A stretch of 64,000 nt of DNA from NCBI RefSeq assembly GCF_000425305.1, contig NZ_AUDE01000011.1, positions 1-64,000 on the forward strand, in the 5' to 3' direction. The DNA comes from Psychroserpens burtonensis DSM 12212. GTDB lineage: Bacteria; Bacteroidota; Bacteroidia; Flavobacteriales; Flavobacteriaceae. The notes beneath the pieces are model-generated. The model ran no database searches. It was not told the DNA's origin and saw only the letters and a program-made list of their open reading frames with translations. Below, in pieces: positions 17,139 through 25,228 of this stretch; within the stretch, counting starts at the first letter, position 1, and each line of letters opens with the position of its first letter. Position numbers and translations under genes: made by a program.

Positions 17139-17588
17139 ATGAAGTATTCAGAAGAAATTTCAAACAAATTAAATATATTATTAGTAAAAAACTATGATGC
17201 AGAGAAAGGCTATTTAAAAGCAATTGATAATGTGGATGGTGATAGATTAAAAATGTTTTTTAAGAGAAGATCTTCAGAGCGAAGTGAATTTGCAAAAGAA
17301 CTGAGAACTGAGATTCTACAATATGGCCAAATACCGGATGATTCGGGGAGTTTTAAAGGCGTAATGCATCGCAACTGGATGAGCTTAAAATCTACGTTTA
17401 GCTCCGATAACGAAGAGTCGATTATGGAAGAAGCAATTCGAGGAGAAAAAGCGAGTTTAAAGGAATATAATGAACTTATTGCCGAGCCTAATTTGCCTCC
17501 AACAATTGATTTCTTGTTGTTGAAGCACAGAGACTTAATACAGTCTGCTATCAATACAGAGAAAGTGCAAGAAGAATTAAGTTCTTAA
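17139..17588 (+). CDS. DUF2383/PA2169-family four-helix-bundle protein
   Basis: A protein of 149 residues, nearly all helical and without signal peptide. It matches the PA2169/DUF2383 type: KLNILLVKNYDAEKGYLKAID in the first helix, then FFKRRSSERSEFAKELRTEI, MHRNWMSLKS and a closing DLIQSAI helix. Members are ferritin-like bundles often linked to stress or stationary phase, with no defined biochemical role. It is a monocistronic gene with a strong terminator 20 bp after the stop. Confidence 0.8.
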   Translation: MKYSEEISNKLNILLVKNYDAEKGYLKAIDNVDGDRLKMFFKRRSSERSEFAKELRTEILQYGQIPDDSGSFKGVMHRNWMSLKSTFSSDNEESIMEEAIRGEKASLKEYNELIAEPNLPPTIDFLLLKHRDLIQSAINTEKVQEELSS

Positions 17589-17606
17589 TTAGACATAAAT
17601 ATGTGA

Positions 17607-17637
17607 TAAAAAGTCAGCTTTTTAAAGCTGACTTTTT
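17607..17637 (+). terminator. Terminator after the DUF2383 gene
   Basis: Stem AGTCAGCTTT with its complement AAAGCTGACT around a 2-base loop, continued by flanking A/T pairs, ends in TTTTT. It sits between the DUF2383 gene and dnaE. Confidence 0.85.
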
Positions 17638-17811
17638 ATGTTTAAAACTCTTCATAACTTCATTTAAAAGAAAAGTAGTTTCTTCGTGTTTTTATCAGCT
17701 AGTTTTTATTAAATTTACTTGAAAACCATAAGGCTGTAGTATTCGTTCATAATACTTAAGACTGATCACAATCAGCTTTGCGCCTTTGCGAAAAAAACAA
17801 CTCTAAACCGC

Positions 17812-20800
17812 ATGTATTTAATTTTCGATACCGAAACCACAGGATTGCCAAAACGTTGGGACGCGCCAATTACAGATGTAGATAATTGGCCAAGATGTAT
17901 CCAGATTGCTTGGCAATTGCATGATGAGATGGGTAACTGTGTTGATCACCAGGATTATTTGGTGAAACCGGATGGGTTTAATATTCCATATGATGCTGAA
18001 AAAATCCATGGTATTTCTACCGAGTTGGCGCAAGAGCAAGGCATCCCACTTCAAGAAGTATTAGAAAAATTCAATGCGGCGCTGTCAAAGACCAAATTTG
18101 TTGTTGGTCAAAATGTGAAATTCGATCTTAATATAATGGGAGCAGAGTTTGTTAGAGAAGCTGTCGTAAACCAACTTCAAGAGCTACCGGTTTTAGATAC
18201 TTGTACAGAGCACACTGCTTCACTTTGTCAACTTCCTGGAGGTCGCTACGGAAAGTTTAAACTACCAACCCTTACAGAATTACATCAATTTTTATTTAAT
18301 AAACCATTCTCAGAGGCCCATAATGCAACTGCAGATGTGGAAGCAACAACACGTTGCTTTTTCGAATTGTTGCGCTTAGGTGAATACACAAAAGAACAAC
18401 TAGACGTTGAGCCTGGTTACTTTCAGGATTTTAACGAGAAGAATCCGCAAACGATTCAGCTAATTGGATTAAAGCACATCAACCTAAAAAAAGAAAGTGC
18501 TAAAATCAATGCGCGACTCCAGAAGTTGCAAGCAGTTGATATTTCCGAAGAAGAAATAAAAGAGAATATTTCGGGTCTTGCAGATGTTGAATTTGTACAT
18601 CTTCATAACCATTCGCAGTTTTCGGTATTGCAATCAACCATAAATATTACAGATTTAGTTGCTGCTGCCGCAGAGCAAGAGATGCCTGCAGTTGCATTGA
18701 CTGATCATGCTAATATGATGGGAGCATTTCATTTTGTAAAAGCGGTGAATAATCATAATAAATCTGTACTAGCTAAAAAGGCTGAGGCGTTAGAGAAAGG
18801 AGAAACATCAGTTTTAAAAGAAATCAAGCCTATTTTAGGTTGTGAGTTTTTTGTTTGTGAAGATCATACCAATAAATCTCGAAAAGATAATGGCTATCAA
18901 ATTGTCTTAATCGCTAAGAATAAAAAGGGTTATCACAACTTAGCAAAGCTGTCTTCACATGGCTTTGTAGACGGGTTTTACTACTTGCCTAGAATTGATA
19001 AAAAACTCATTCAGCAATATAAAGAAGATTTAATTTGTTTGACAGGAAATCTTTATGGAGAAGTGCCAAGTAAGGTTTTGAATGTTGGTGAAAATCAGGC
19101 TGAGGAGGCTTTAGTTTGGTGGAAACAAGAGTTTGGAGATGATTTGTATGTAGAACTCATGCGTCACAATCAAGAAGATGAAAACCGTGTCAATCCTGTA
19201 CTTGTTAAATTGGCTCAAAAACATGAGGTGAAGCTTATAGCAAGTAATAATACGTATTACTGCAAGCAAGAAGATGCCAATGCACACGATATTTTATTGT
19301 GTGTTAAGGATGGTGAAAAACAAGCGACACCAATTGGTCGTGGTCGTGGTTATCGTTATGGGATGCCAAATCAAGAGTATTATTTCAAATCTTCAGAAGA
19401 GATGAAAGCTCTCTTTAGAGATATTCCTGAGGCGATTACAAATATCCAGGAGGTTGTTGATAAAGTAGAGGTCTATCAACTCGCTAGAGATGTATTATTG
19501 CCAGCTTTCGATATTCCTGATGAGTTTAAACATACTGCTGATATAGCTGATAAAGGAAAACGTGGAGAAAATGCGTTTTTAAAACATTTAACATTCGTAG
19601 GTGCTAAAAAACGATACGGAGAAGAATTAAGTGATGAAGTTACAGAACGTCTTGACTTTGAGCTAAGCGTTATTGAAAACACAGGCTATCCTGGTTACTT
19701 TTTGATTGTTGAAGATTTTATTCGGGAAGCTCGAAATATGGACGTTTCGGTTGGTCCGGGTCGTGGATCGGCAGCAGGATCTGTAGTTGCATATTGCCTT
19801 TGGATTACGAATATAGATCCCCTAAAGTACGACTTGCTTTTTGAGCGTTTCTTAAATCCAGATCGTGTAAGTATGCCAGATATTGATATTGATTTTGATG
19901 ATGAAGGTCGAAGTCGTGTCATGGATTATGTGATTAATAAATATGGTTCAAGTCAGGTAGCTCAAATTATTACTTACGGAACGATGGCTGCAAAATCATC
20001 AATCCGTGATACAGCAAGAGTATTGGATTTACCTTTATTTGAGGCAGACCGCATTGCGAAGTTAATTCCAACCATGTCAAAACTGAATAAGATTTTTGGC
20101 CTATCGGAAAAAGAGCTGGGAAGGACCTTTAGAGCAGAAGATTTAGAAAAAGTAAATGAATTACTCAATATAGCAGATGGTGATGGTCTAGATGCTGAAA
20201 CTATAAAGCTGGCAAGATCGCTTGAAGGCTCAGTAAGAAATACTGGAATTCATGCTTGCGGCGTTATTATTACACCAGATGATATTACCAAATTCGTTCC
20301 TGTTGCTTTAGCAAAAGATTCAGATTTATATGTGACTCAGTTTGATAACTCAGTGGTTGAAGATGCCGGTCTACTTAAGATGGATTTTCTTGGGTTAAAA
20401 ACATTGACCTTAATAAAGGATACCGTTAAAATTGTTAAAGCAAAACACGACATTTTATTAGATCCAGATACTTTTCCGTTGGATGATGAAAAGACGTATG
20501 AGTTATTCCAAAAAGGAGAAACTGTTGGTGTATTCCAATATGAATCTCCTGGAATGCAAAAACACCTTAAAGATTTAAAACCTACTGTTTTTGAAGATCT
20601 CATTGCAATGAATGCCTTGTATCGTCCAGGTCCAATGGAGTATATTCCAAGTTTTGTTAGACGTAAACATGGTGATGAAGATATTGAGTATGATTTACCA
20701 GCAATGGAAGAGTATCTCAAAGAAACTTACGGGATTACAGTTTACCAAGAGCAGGTCATGTTATTATCCCAAAAACTAGCAGATTTTACAAAAGGTGAAG

Positions 20801-22200
20801 CCGATGTTTTGAGAAAAGCGATGGGTAAAAAGCAAATTTCGGTTTTGGATAAAATGAAACCGAAATTTATTGAGCAAGCAAGTGCCAAAGGGCATGATGC
20901 TAAAGTTCTAGAAAAGGTTTGGAAAGATTGGGAAGCGTTCGCAAGTTACGCCTTTAATAAATCTCACTCTACGTGTTACGCTTGGATTGCTTACCAAACA
21001 GCCTATTTAAAAGCACATTATCCTGCAGAATATATGGCTGCAGTGCTTTCAAATAATATGAATGACATTAAGCAGGTGACCTTCTTTATGGAGGAGTGTA
21101 AGCGTATGAGAATGGCTGTTTTAGGACCAGATGTTAATGAGTCGTATTATAAGTTTTCAGTGAACCAAGATGGCGCTGTTCGTTTTGGTATGGGAGCAAT
21201 CAAAGGTGTAGGTCATGGCGCAGTAAAAACAATTGTTGCAAACCGCAAAGAACATGGTTATTATAAGTCTATTTTCGATTTATCAAAACGTATAGATTTA
21301 CGCGCAGCTAATAAAAAAGCATTTGAAAATTTAGCTTTAGCAGGAGGTTTCGATGGCTTTGGAGACACACATCGTGCACAGTATTTTCAAGATGAAGGTG
21401 ATGGTATTACCTTTTTAGAAAAAGCAATTAAATATGGTGCTAAACACCAAGAAAATGAAAACTCCTCACAGGTTAGTCTGTTTGGCGCAGCAAGTGATGT
21501 CCAAATTGCAGAACCCCTTGTTCCTCCTTCCGAAGAATGGGGAACCATGGAAAAACTAGCTCAAGAAAAGGAAGTTGTAGGTGTTTATATCTCTGGTCAT
21601 CCTTTGGATGATTTTAAAGTGGAAATGAAAACTTTTTGTAGTGGTAGTCTTGCATTTTTTAATGAAATGGGGAATTATGTTAATCGTGAAATAACCTTTG
21701 GAGGTGTCGTTACAGATGTACAACATCGGGTAAGTAAACAAGGAAAAGGTTGGGCTATTTTTATGGTTGAAGATTATACAGATAATTTTGAGTTCAGAAT
21801 CTTTGGAGAAGAGTATCTTAAGTACCGACACTTCCTCGTTAAAAATAGTTTTGTATATGTGAAATCTTTTGTAAGAGAAGGTTGGGTCAACAGAGAAACA
21901 GGTAAAAAGAGTGATCCAAGACTTCAGTTTAATAGTTTTCAGTTGTTGCACGATGTCATGGATACTTATGCTAAGAAGCTGTCAATTCAACTAAATATAA
22001 GGGATTTACAAGAGGAGAGGATTTCAGTATTACAAGATTTGTTTAGAATGCATTCAGGGGAAAAAGTACTCAATTTCGTTGTCTATGATAATGCTGAAAA
22101 GATAAAACTTAATATGCCTAGCCGTAAACAGAAAATTAAGATTTCACAAGAACTGTTGGATGAGTTGACAACTCAGAATGTGATGTATAAGTTGAATTAG
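17812..22200 (+). CDS. dnaE: DNA polymerase III alpha subunit with fused DEDDh exonuclease
   Basis: A protein of 1462 residues, roughly 300 longer than the classic DnaE. Residues 1-200 are a DnaQ-like 3'-5' exonuclease (FDTETTG, IHGIS, VGQNVKFDLN, HNATADVEAT: the DEDDh residues are present). A linker leads to the PHP domain at about 262 (VEFVHLHNHSQFSVL). The polymerase core has GPGRGSAAGS at about 648 and the catalytic PDIDIDFDDEGR at about 690. The C-terminus has tandem HhH and an OB domain (EITFGGVVTDVQ, FMVEDYTDNFEFRIF). Synthesis and proofreading are thus on one chain of the replicative polymerase. The start MYLIFDTETT is unambiguous. The gene is apparently single. Confidence 0.96.
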   Translation: MYLIFDTETTGLPKRWDAPITDVDNWPRCIQIAWQLHDEMGNCVDHQDYLVKPDGFNIPYDAEKIHGISTELAQEQGIPLQEVLEKFNAALSKTKFVVGQNVKFDLNIMGAEFVREAVVNQLQELPVLDTCTEHTASLCQLPGGRYGKFKLPTLTELHQFLFNKPFSEAHNATADVEATTRCFFELLRLGEYTKEQLDVEPGYFQDFNEKNPQTIQLIGLKHINLKKESAKINARLQKLQAVDISEEEIKENISGLADVEFVHLHNHSQFSVLQSTINITDLVAAAAEQEMPAVALTDHANMMGAFHFVKAVNNHNKSVLAKKAEALEKGETSVLKEIKPILGCEFFVCEDHTNKSRKDNGYQIVLIAKNKKGYHNLAKLSSHGFVDGFYYLPRIDKKLIQQYKEDLICLTGNLYGEVPSKVLNVGENQAEEALVWWKQEFGDDLYVELMRHNQEDENRVNPVLVKLAQKHEVKLIASNNTYYCKQEDANAHDILLCVKDGEKQATPIGRGRGYRYGMPNQEYYFKSSEEMKALFRDIPEAITNIQEVVDKVEVYQLARDVLLPAFDIPDEFKHTADIADKGKRGENAFLKHLTFVGAKKRYGEELSDEVTERLDFELSVIENTGYPGYFLIVEDFIREARNMDVSVGPGRGSAAGSVVAYCLWITNIDPLKYDLLFERFLNPDRVSMPDIDIDFDDEGRSRVMDYVINKYGSSQVAQIITYGTMAAKSSIRDTARVLDLPLFEADRIAKLIPTMSKLNKIFGLSEKELGRTFRAEDLEKVNELLNIADGDGLDAETIKLARSLEGSVRNTGIHACGVIITPDDITKFVPVALAKDSDLYVTQFDNSVVEDAGLLKMDFLGLKTLTLIKDTVKIVKAKHDILLDPDTFPLDDEKTYELFQKGETVGVFQYESPGMQKHLKDLKPTVFEDLIAMNALYRPGPMEYIPSFVRRKHGDEDIEYDLPAMEEYLKETYGITVYQEQVMLLSQKLADFTKGEADVLRKAMGKKQISVLDKMKPKFIEQASAKGHDAKVLEKVWKDWEAFASYAFNKSHSTCYAWIAYQTAYLKAHYPAEYMAAVLSNNMNDIKQVTFFMEECKRMRMAVLGPDVNESYYKFSVNQDGAVRFGMGAIKGVGHGAVKTIVANRKEHGYYKSIFDLSKRIDLRAANKKAFENLALAGGFDGFGDTHRAQYFQDEGDGITFLEKAIKYGAKHQENENSSQVSLFGAASDVQIAEPLVPPSEEWGTMEKLAQEKEVVGVYISGHPLDDFKVEMKTFCSGSLAFFNEMGNYVNREITFGGVVTDVQHRVSKQGKGWAIFMVEDYTDNFEFRIFGEEYLKYRHFLVKNSFVYVKSFVREGWVNRETGKKSDPRLQFNSFQLLHDVMDTYAKKLSIQLNIRDLQEERISVLQDLFRMHSGEKVLNFVVYDNAEKIKLNMPSRKQKIKISQELLDELTTQNVMYKLN

Positions 22201-22303
22201 TCATATTTTATTTGTTTTTTGAAATACCTATTATATTACATAAGTCAATGGCCTCATAATCAAAACAAATACTGCCACTGTAAGGTTTTGCAAAATTTTT
22301 GAC

Positions 22304-22311
22304 TAATTTTG
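22304..22311 (+). promoter_or_regulatory. Candidate -7 box (TAATTTTG) for trxA
   Basis: It matches TAnnTTTG and is placed 43 bp before the trxA ATG, giving a leader of about 37 bases. A TTTG lies upstream but only 13 bp away, closer than the usual 19, so the -33 part is unconvincing. Confidence 0.4.
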
Positions 22312-22354
22312 TGTATTAAAATAAATTGAAGTTAAACATTAAGAATATATAATT

Positions 22355-22672
22355 ATGGCATTAGAAATAACAGATGCGAATTTTGAAGAAATAGTATTAA
22401 AGAGTGATAAGCCAGTAGTGGTTGATTTCTGGGCTGCTTGGTGTGGGCCATGTAGAATGGTTGGACCAATCATTGACGAAATTAGCACTGAATACGAAGG
22501 TAAAGCTGTCGTAGGCAAAGTAGATGTGGATGCAAATCAAGAATTTGCTGCCAAGTACGGAGTAAGAAACATTCCTACGGTTTTAGTATTCCAAAACGGA
22601 GAAGTTGTTGGAAGACAGGTTGGAGTAGCGCCTAAAAACGCGTATTCTGATGCAATCGACGCTTTATTGTAA
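22355..22672 (+). CDS. trxA: Thioredoxin
   Basis: A protein of 105 residues, full-length for thioredoxin 1. The redox pair C30/C33 is in VDFWAAWCGPCRMVGP, the cis-proline loop is NIPTVLVFQNG and the fold is otherwise standard (VGKVDVDANQEFAAKYGV). There is no signal peptide, so it is cytoplasmic. It reduces disulfides in target proteins at the expense of thioredoxin reductase. It is transcribed alone, with a terminator at about 22696-22728. Confidence 0.96.
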   Translation: MALEITDANFEEIVLKSDKPVVVDFWAAWCGPCRMVGPIIDEISTEYEGKAVVGKVDVDANQEFAAKYGVRNIPTVLVFQNGEVVGRQVGVAPKNAYSDAIDALL

Positions 22673-22695
22673 AATATATTTCATAAAGAATTGAT

Positions 22696-22728
22696 AAAAG
22701 GTCTGCCAGTATGGTGAACCTTTTTTTT
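22696..22728 (+). terminator. Terminator after trxA
   Basis: The outer stem AAAGGT/ACCTTT encloses an inner CCA/TGG pair, followed by a run of T residues. It starts about 24 bp after the trxA stop. Confidence 0.75.
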
Positions 22729-22764
22729 ATTTTTAACTAATATTAAGAAATAAGATAAAAACAT

Positions 22765-23307
22765 ATGAGTAAGCAAGCAAAAGCGCAAGACTTAATTGAT
22801 AGTAAATTATTAGAAGAACGCAAAGTGTTTCTTTGGGGAATGGTGGATGACAAATCGGCCAAGCATGTCATTGACCGTTTATTTTATTTAGACTCTTTAG
22901 AGACTAAAGATATACACCTCTATATAAATAGTCCTGGAGGATATGTAACCTCTGGATTTGCGATGTATGATTGTATTAAATCATTAAACAGTGATGTGTC
23001 GACGATTTGTACTGGATTAGCAGCATCAATGGGATCCATATTATTATCTGTTGGTACAAAAGGAAAACGTTTTATCCAACCACACGCTAGAGTTATGATT
23101 CACCAGCCGAGTGGAGGAGCTCGCGGACAAGCCAGTGATATTGAAATTACAGCACAAGAAATTTTGAAAACAAAAGAATTAAGTGCTAAAATTTTAGCAG
23201 ATAATTGCGGACAAGATTTTGAAAAGGTGATGAAAGATTTTAATCGTGACCATTGGATGGGAGCAGATGAATCTAAAGCCTACGGAATTGTGGACGGCAT
23301 AATTTAA
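22765..23307 (+). CDS. ClpP-family serine protease
   Basis: A protein of 180 residues, a little shorter than housekeeping ClpP. The catalytic triad is readable: S88 in TGLAASMGS, H113 in VMIHQPSGGARGQASD and D162 in FNRDHWMGADES. The handle region (DIEITAQEILKTK) needed for ring stacking is present, so it should form a barrel. ClpP degrades proteins fed by Clp ATPases. No clpX lies alongside, whereas the main clpP in this group is usually next to clpX, so this is probably a second paralogue (ClpP2-like). That part is inference. The DUF58 gene follows after 32 bp. Confidence 0.88.
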   Translation: MSKQAKAQDLIDSKLLEERKVFLWGMVDDKSAKHVIDRLFYLDSLETKDIHLYINSPGGYVTSGFAMYDCIKSLNSDVSTICTGLAASMGSILLSVGTKGKRFIQPHARVMIHQPSGGARGQASDIEITAQEILKTKELSAKILADNCGQDFEKVMKDFNRDHWMGADESKAYGIVDGII

Positions 23308-23339
23308 TTAATGTTTTTTCTTCGGAAATTGATAAATAA

Positions 23340-24269
23340 ATGAACTTACAAGCAGAACTCAACAAAGCAGGGGGCTTTAAAAACTTGGAGCTACTCGCTA
23401 AGCAAGTGGTTGAAGGTTTTATTTCTGGTATGCATAAGAGTCCGTTTCATGGATTTTCTGCTGAGTTTGCTGAACATAAAATCTATAACCAAGGGGAAAG
23501 TACGCGTCATATTGACTGGAAGCTTTATGCTAAGACTGATAAGCTGTACACAAAGCGTTATGACGATGAAACGAACTTACGTTGTCATCTTATTGTAGAT
23601 AACAGTAGTTCGATGCACTACCCTGAGGCCAAAGATTTTAGTATTTCAAATTTAAATAAGATAGGCTTTTCTGCATTGGCTTCGGCATCACTAATGCAGA
23701 TATTAAAAAAGCAACGAGATGCAGTTGGTTTAAGTATTTACAGTGATGCGTATGATTATTATTCTCCAGAGAAAGGAAGTGAGCGTCATCATCAAATGTT
23801 ATTGGCTCAATTAAGTAAAATGGTAGTTTCAAAGGGGCTAAATAAGCAAACTGAAACCTATACCTATTTGCATCAAATTGCGGAGAAGATACACAGAAGA
23901 TCTCTCATTTTCTTTTTTACAGATATGTTTCAAACATCGACCGATGAGGTTAAACTGTTTGAAGCCTTAAGACATCTTAAGCATAATAAGCATGAAGTTG
24001 TCTTATTTCATGTCATTGATAAAGAAAAAGAATTGAAGTTTAATTTTGATAATACACCTAAGCGATTTGTTGATGTAGAGACTAATGAATTCATTAATTT
24101 ATATCCATACACGGTAAAAGAAGGCTATGAAAGTGCTGTAGATGATTACTTTAAGAGTATTAAATTAAAGTGCGGTCAATATCAAATTAAATACGTTGAA
24201 GCCGATATAAATAACTCCTTCGATAAGATATTGACGACGTACATGGTGGAGCGTCAAAAATTTATTTAA
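23340..24269 (+). CDS. DUF58-domain protein (vWA-like)
   Basis: A protein of 309 residues with the DUF58 core (FHGFSAEFAEHKIYNQGESTRHIDWKLYAKTDKLYTKRY) followed by a von Willebrand A-like fold (LIVDNSSSMHYP, a MIDAS-type DxSxS). DUF58 proteins normally partner MoxR-type AAA+ ATPases and BatA/BatB in envelope stress or metal-cluster maturation. None of those genes is next to this one, which follows the ClpP paralogue by 32 bp and may share its transcript. No signal peptide is present, so it is cytoplasmic. Confidence 0.85.
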   Translation: MNLQAELNKAGGFKNLELLAKQVVEGFISGMHKSPFHGFSAEFAEHKIYNQGESTRHIDWKLYAKTDKLYTKRYDDETNLRCHLIVDNSSSMHYPEAKDFSISNLNKIGFSALASASLMQILKKQRDAVGLSIYSDAYDYYSPEKGSERHHQMLLAQLSKMVVSKGLNKQTETYTYLHQIAEKIHRRSLIFFFTDMFQTSTDEVKLFEALRHLKHNKHEVVLFHVIDKEKELKFNFDNTPKRFVDVETNEFINLYPYTVKEGYESAVDDYFKSIKLKCGQYQIKYVEADINNSFDKILTTYMVERQKFI

Positions 24270-24285
24270 ATTTTTGACGAAAACA

Positions 24286-24316
24286 TTTGTGATATTAAAA
24301 ATCGAATGTATATTTG
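24286..24316 (+). promoter_or_regulatory. Promoter of tRNA-Asp
   Basis: TTTG (24286-24289), 19 bp spacer and TATATTTG (24309-24316) fit the Bacteroidota sigma-A consensus TTTG-N19-TAnnTTTG exactly. Transcription would start near 24323, about 12 bases before the mature tRNA. Confidence 0.85.
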
Positions 24317-24334
24317 CCCTCGCATTATAGCAAC

Positions 24335-24408
24335 GGTCTGGTAGTTCAGCTGGTTAGAATGTCGCCCTGTCACGGCGAAGGTCGCGGGTTCGAGTCCCGT
24401 CCAGACCG
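24335..24408 (+). tRNA. tRNA-Asp (anticodon GTC)
   Basis: A 74-base cloverleaf. The acceptor stem GGTCTGG pairs with CCAGACC, the anticodon loop is CCTGTCACG with GTC in the centre, and the T-loop region is GGGTTCGAGTCCC. The discriminator base is G, as required for Asp. CCA is not encoded. A perfect promoter precedes it, and an AAGC...GCTTTTTTTT terminator follows at about 24425-24454. Confidence 0.96.
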
Positions 24409-24942
24409 CTAAAATTGTAAAACTAAAGCTTCAAGAAATTGGGGCTTTTTTTTAGCAATTAAAAGAAGTTGTGTTGTTCTCATTTTCGATAACTATCGGG
24501 ATTGAGAGTTGTGAGAAACTCAATGTTGTTGAGTTCTTACCGATGAGAAGCTTTCCTTTTTTCTGAATAAGAAAATCGGGATGCTTTTTTGTTTTACACT
24601 GTTTTTGAGTGAATGTAGTATTGTGAAAGAAACTTATCAACAGTTTTTGTTGCAAAAAAGTAGTTAGTCGTGATAATATCACTTTTTATCGGATATTTAT
24701 TTGGTGTTCTCTTAAATAAGAGTATATTTGACATCCTTCTTAAGCCCCTAAAAACACTTATTAAGGTAATTTATTAATCCATTTTAGGTTTTTATGTCAT
24801 TGGACATACGAGCTTCCCTCAATTTTTTTGGTATAGGTATGCCAAAAGTTAATAATCCATTCATCCCTCGAATTGGCATTTTTATGCTGTTTTATTATTA
24901 ACATAATTAAAATTGAATATATAATCCCTAAAATTGATTAAC
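24409..24942. other. Non-coding stretch between tRNA-Asp and the small-peptide gene
   Basis: It holds the tRNA terminator (24425-24454), a strong promoter at 24700-24730 and, in the leader that promoter would make, a hairpin with 7-bp arms ATGCCAA/TTGGCAT (24839-24845 and 24873-24879) followed by TTTTTATG, which might act as an attenuator. A 76-residue minus-strand frame at 24452-24682 has no recognisable features. I see no other gene. Confidence 0.6.
24700..24730 (+). promoter_or_regulatory. Promoter upstream of the small secreted peptide
   Basis: TTTG (24700-24703), exactly 19 bp, TATATTTG (24723-24730): a full match to the Bacteroidota consensus. A transcript from about 24737 would have a leader of about 205 bases before the peptide's ATG at 24943. 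Confidence 0.75.
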
Positions 24943-25113
24943 ATGAAGACCCTAAAAATCACTTTCTTATTACTAGCTGTATTATTGTTAACGGTATCTG
25001 GACAAAGCAGTGATGCTGTTGCAGATTCTAACGAACCAACATATAAAACACAGAAACAGTACGATTTGTTAGCGCATGCTAAAACAAAGAGAATTAAAGC
25101 ACAGCAGGGATAA
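24943..25113 (+). CDS. Small secreted peptide of 56 residues
   Basis: The ATG at 24943 opens a frame with a clear signal peptide (MKTLKITFLLLAVLLLTVSG). The mature part is about 36 residues, hydrophilic and Lys/Gln/Ala-rich (TYKTQKQYDLLAHAKTKRIK), and the frame closes at TAA 25111-25113. I do not recognise a family. The gene has its own promoter, a long leader and a terminator at about 25139-25171, and lies 115 bp before a kinase with a periplasmic TPR sensor. The coincidence suggests, but does not prove, that the peptide is made for or sensed by that system. It could also be a stand-alone envelope peptide. Confidence 0.6.
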   Translation: MKTLKITFLLLAVLLLTVSGQSSDAVADSNEPTYKTQKQYDLLAHAKTKRIKAQQG

Positions 25114-25138
25114 TAGTGTCCCTATTAACACATATAGG

Positions 25139-25171
25139 CATCAACTCTTTTTTAGAATTGGTGCTTTTTTT
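25139..25171 (+). terminator. Terminator after the small secreted peptide
   Basis: GCATCAA (from 25139) pairs with TTGGTGC, with one G-T pair, and a T run follows. It separates the peptide transcript from the kinase gene. Confidence 0.6.
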
Positions 25172-25228
25172 ATAACTAAGACTCTCAATTATTTACACTA
25201 TTTTTGATTTGTAAATAACACAAACAGA

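Noticed and set aside
24452-24682. Minus-strand frame of 76 residues after tRNA-Asp
   Set aside because: No signal, domain or ribosome-binding evidence. It overlaps the tRNA terminator and the promoter region of the next gene.
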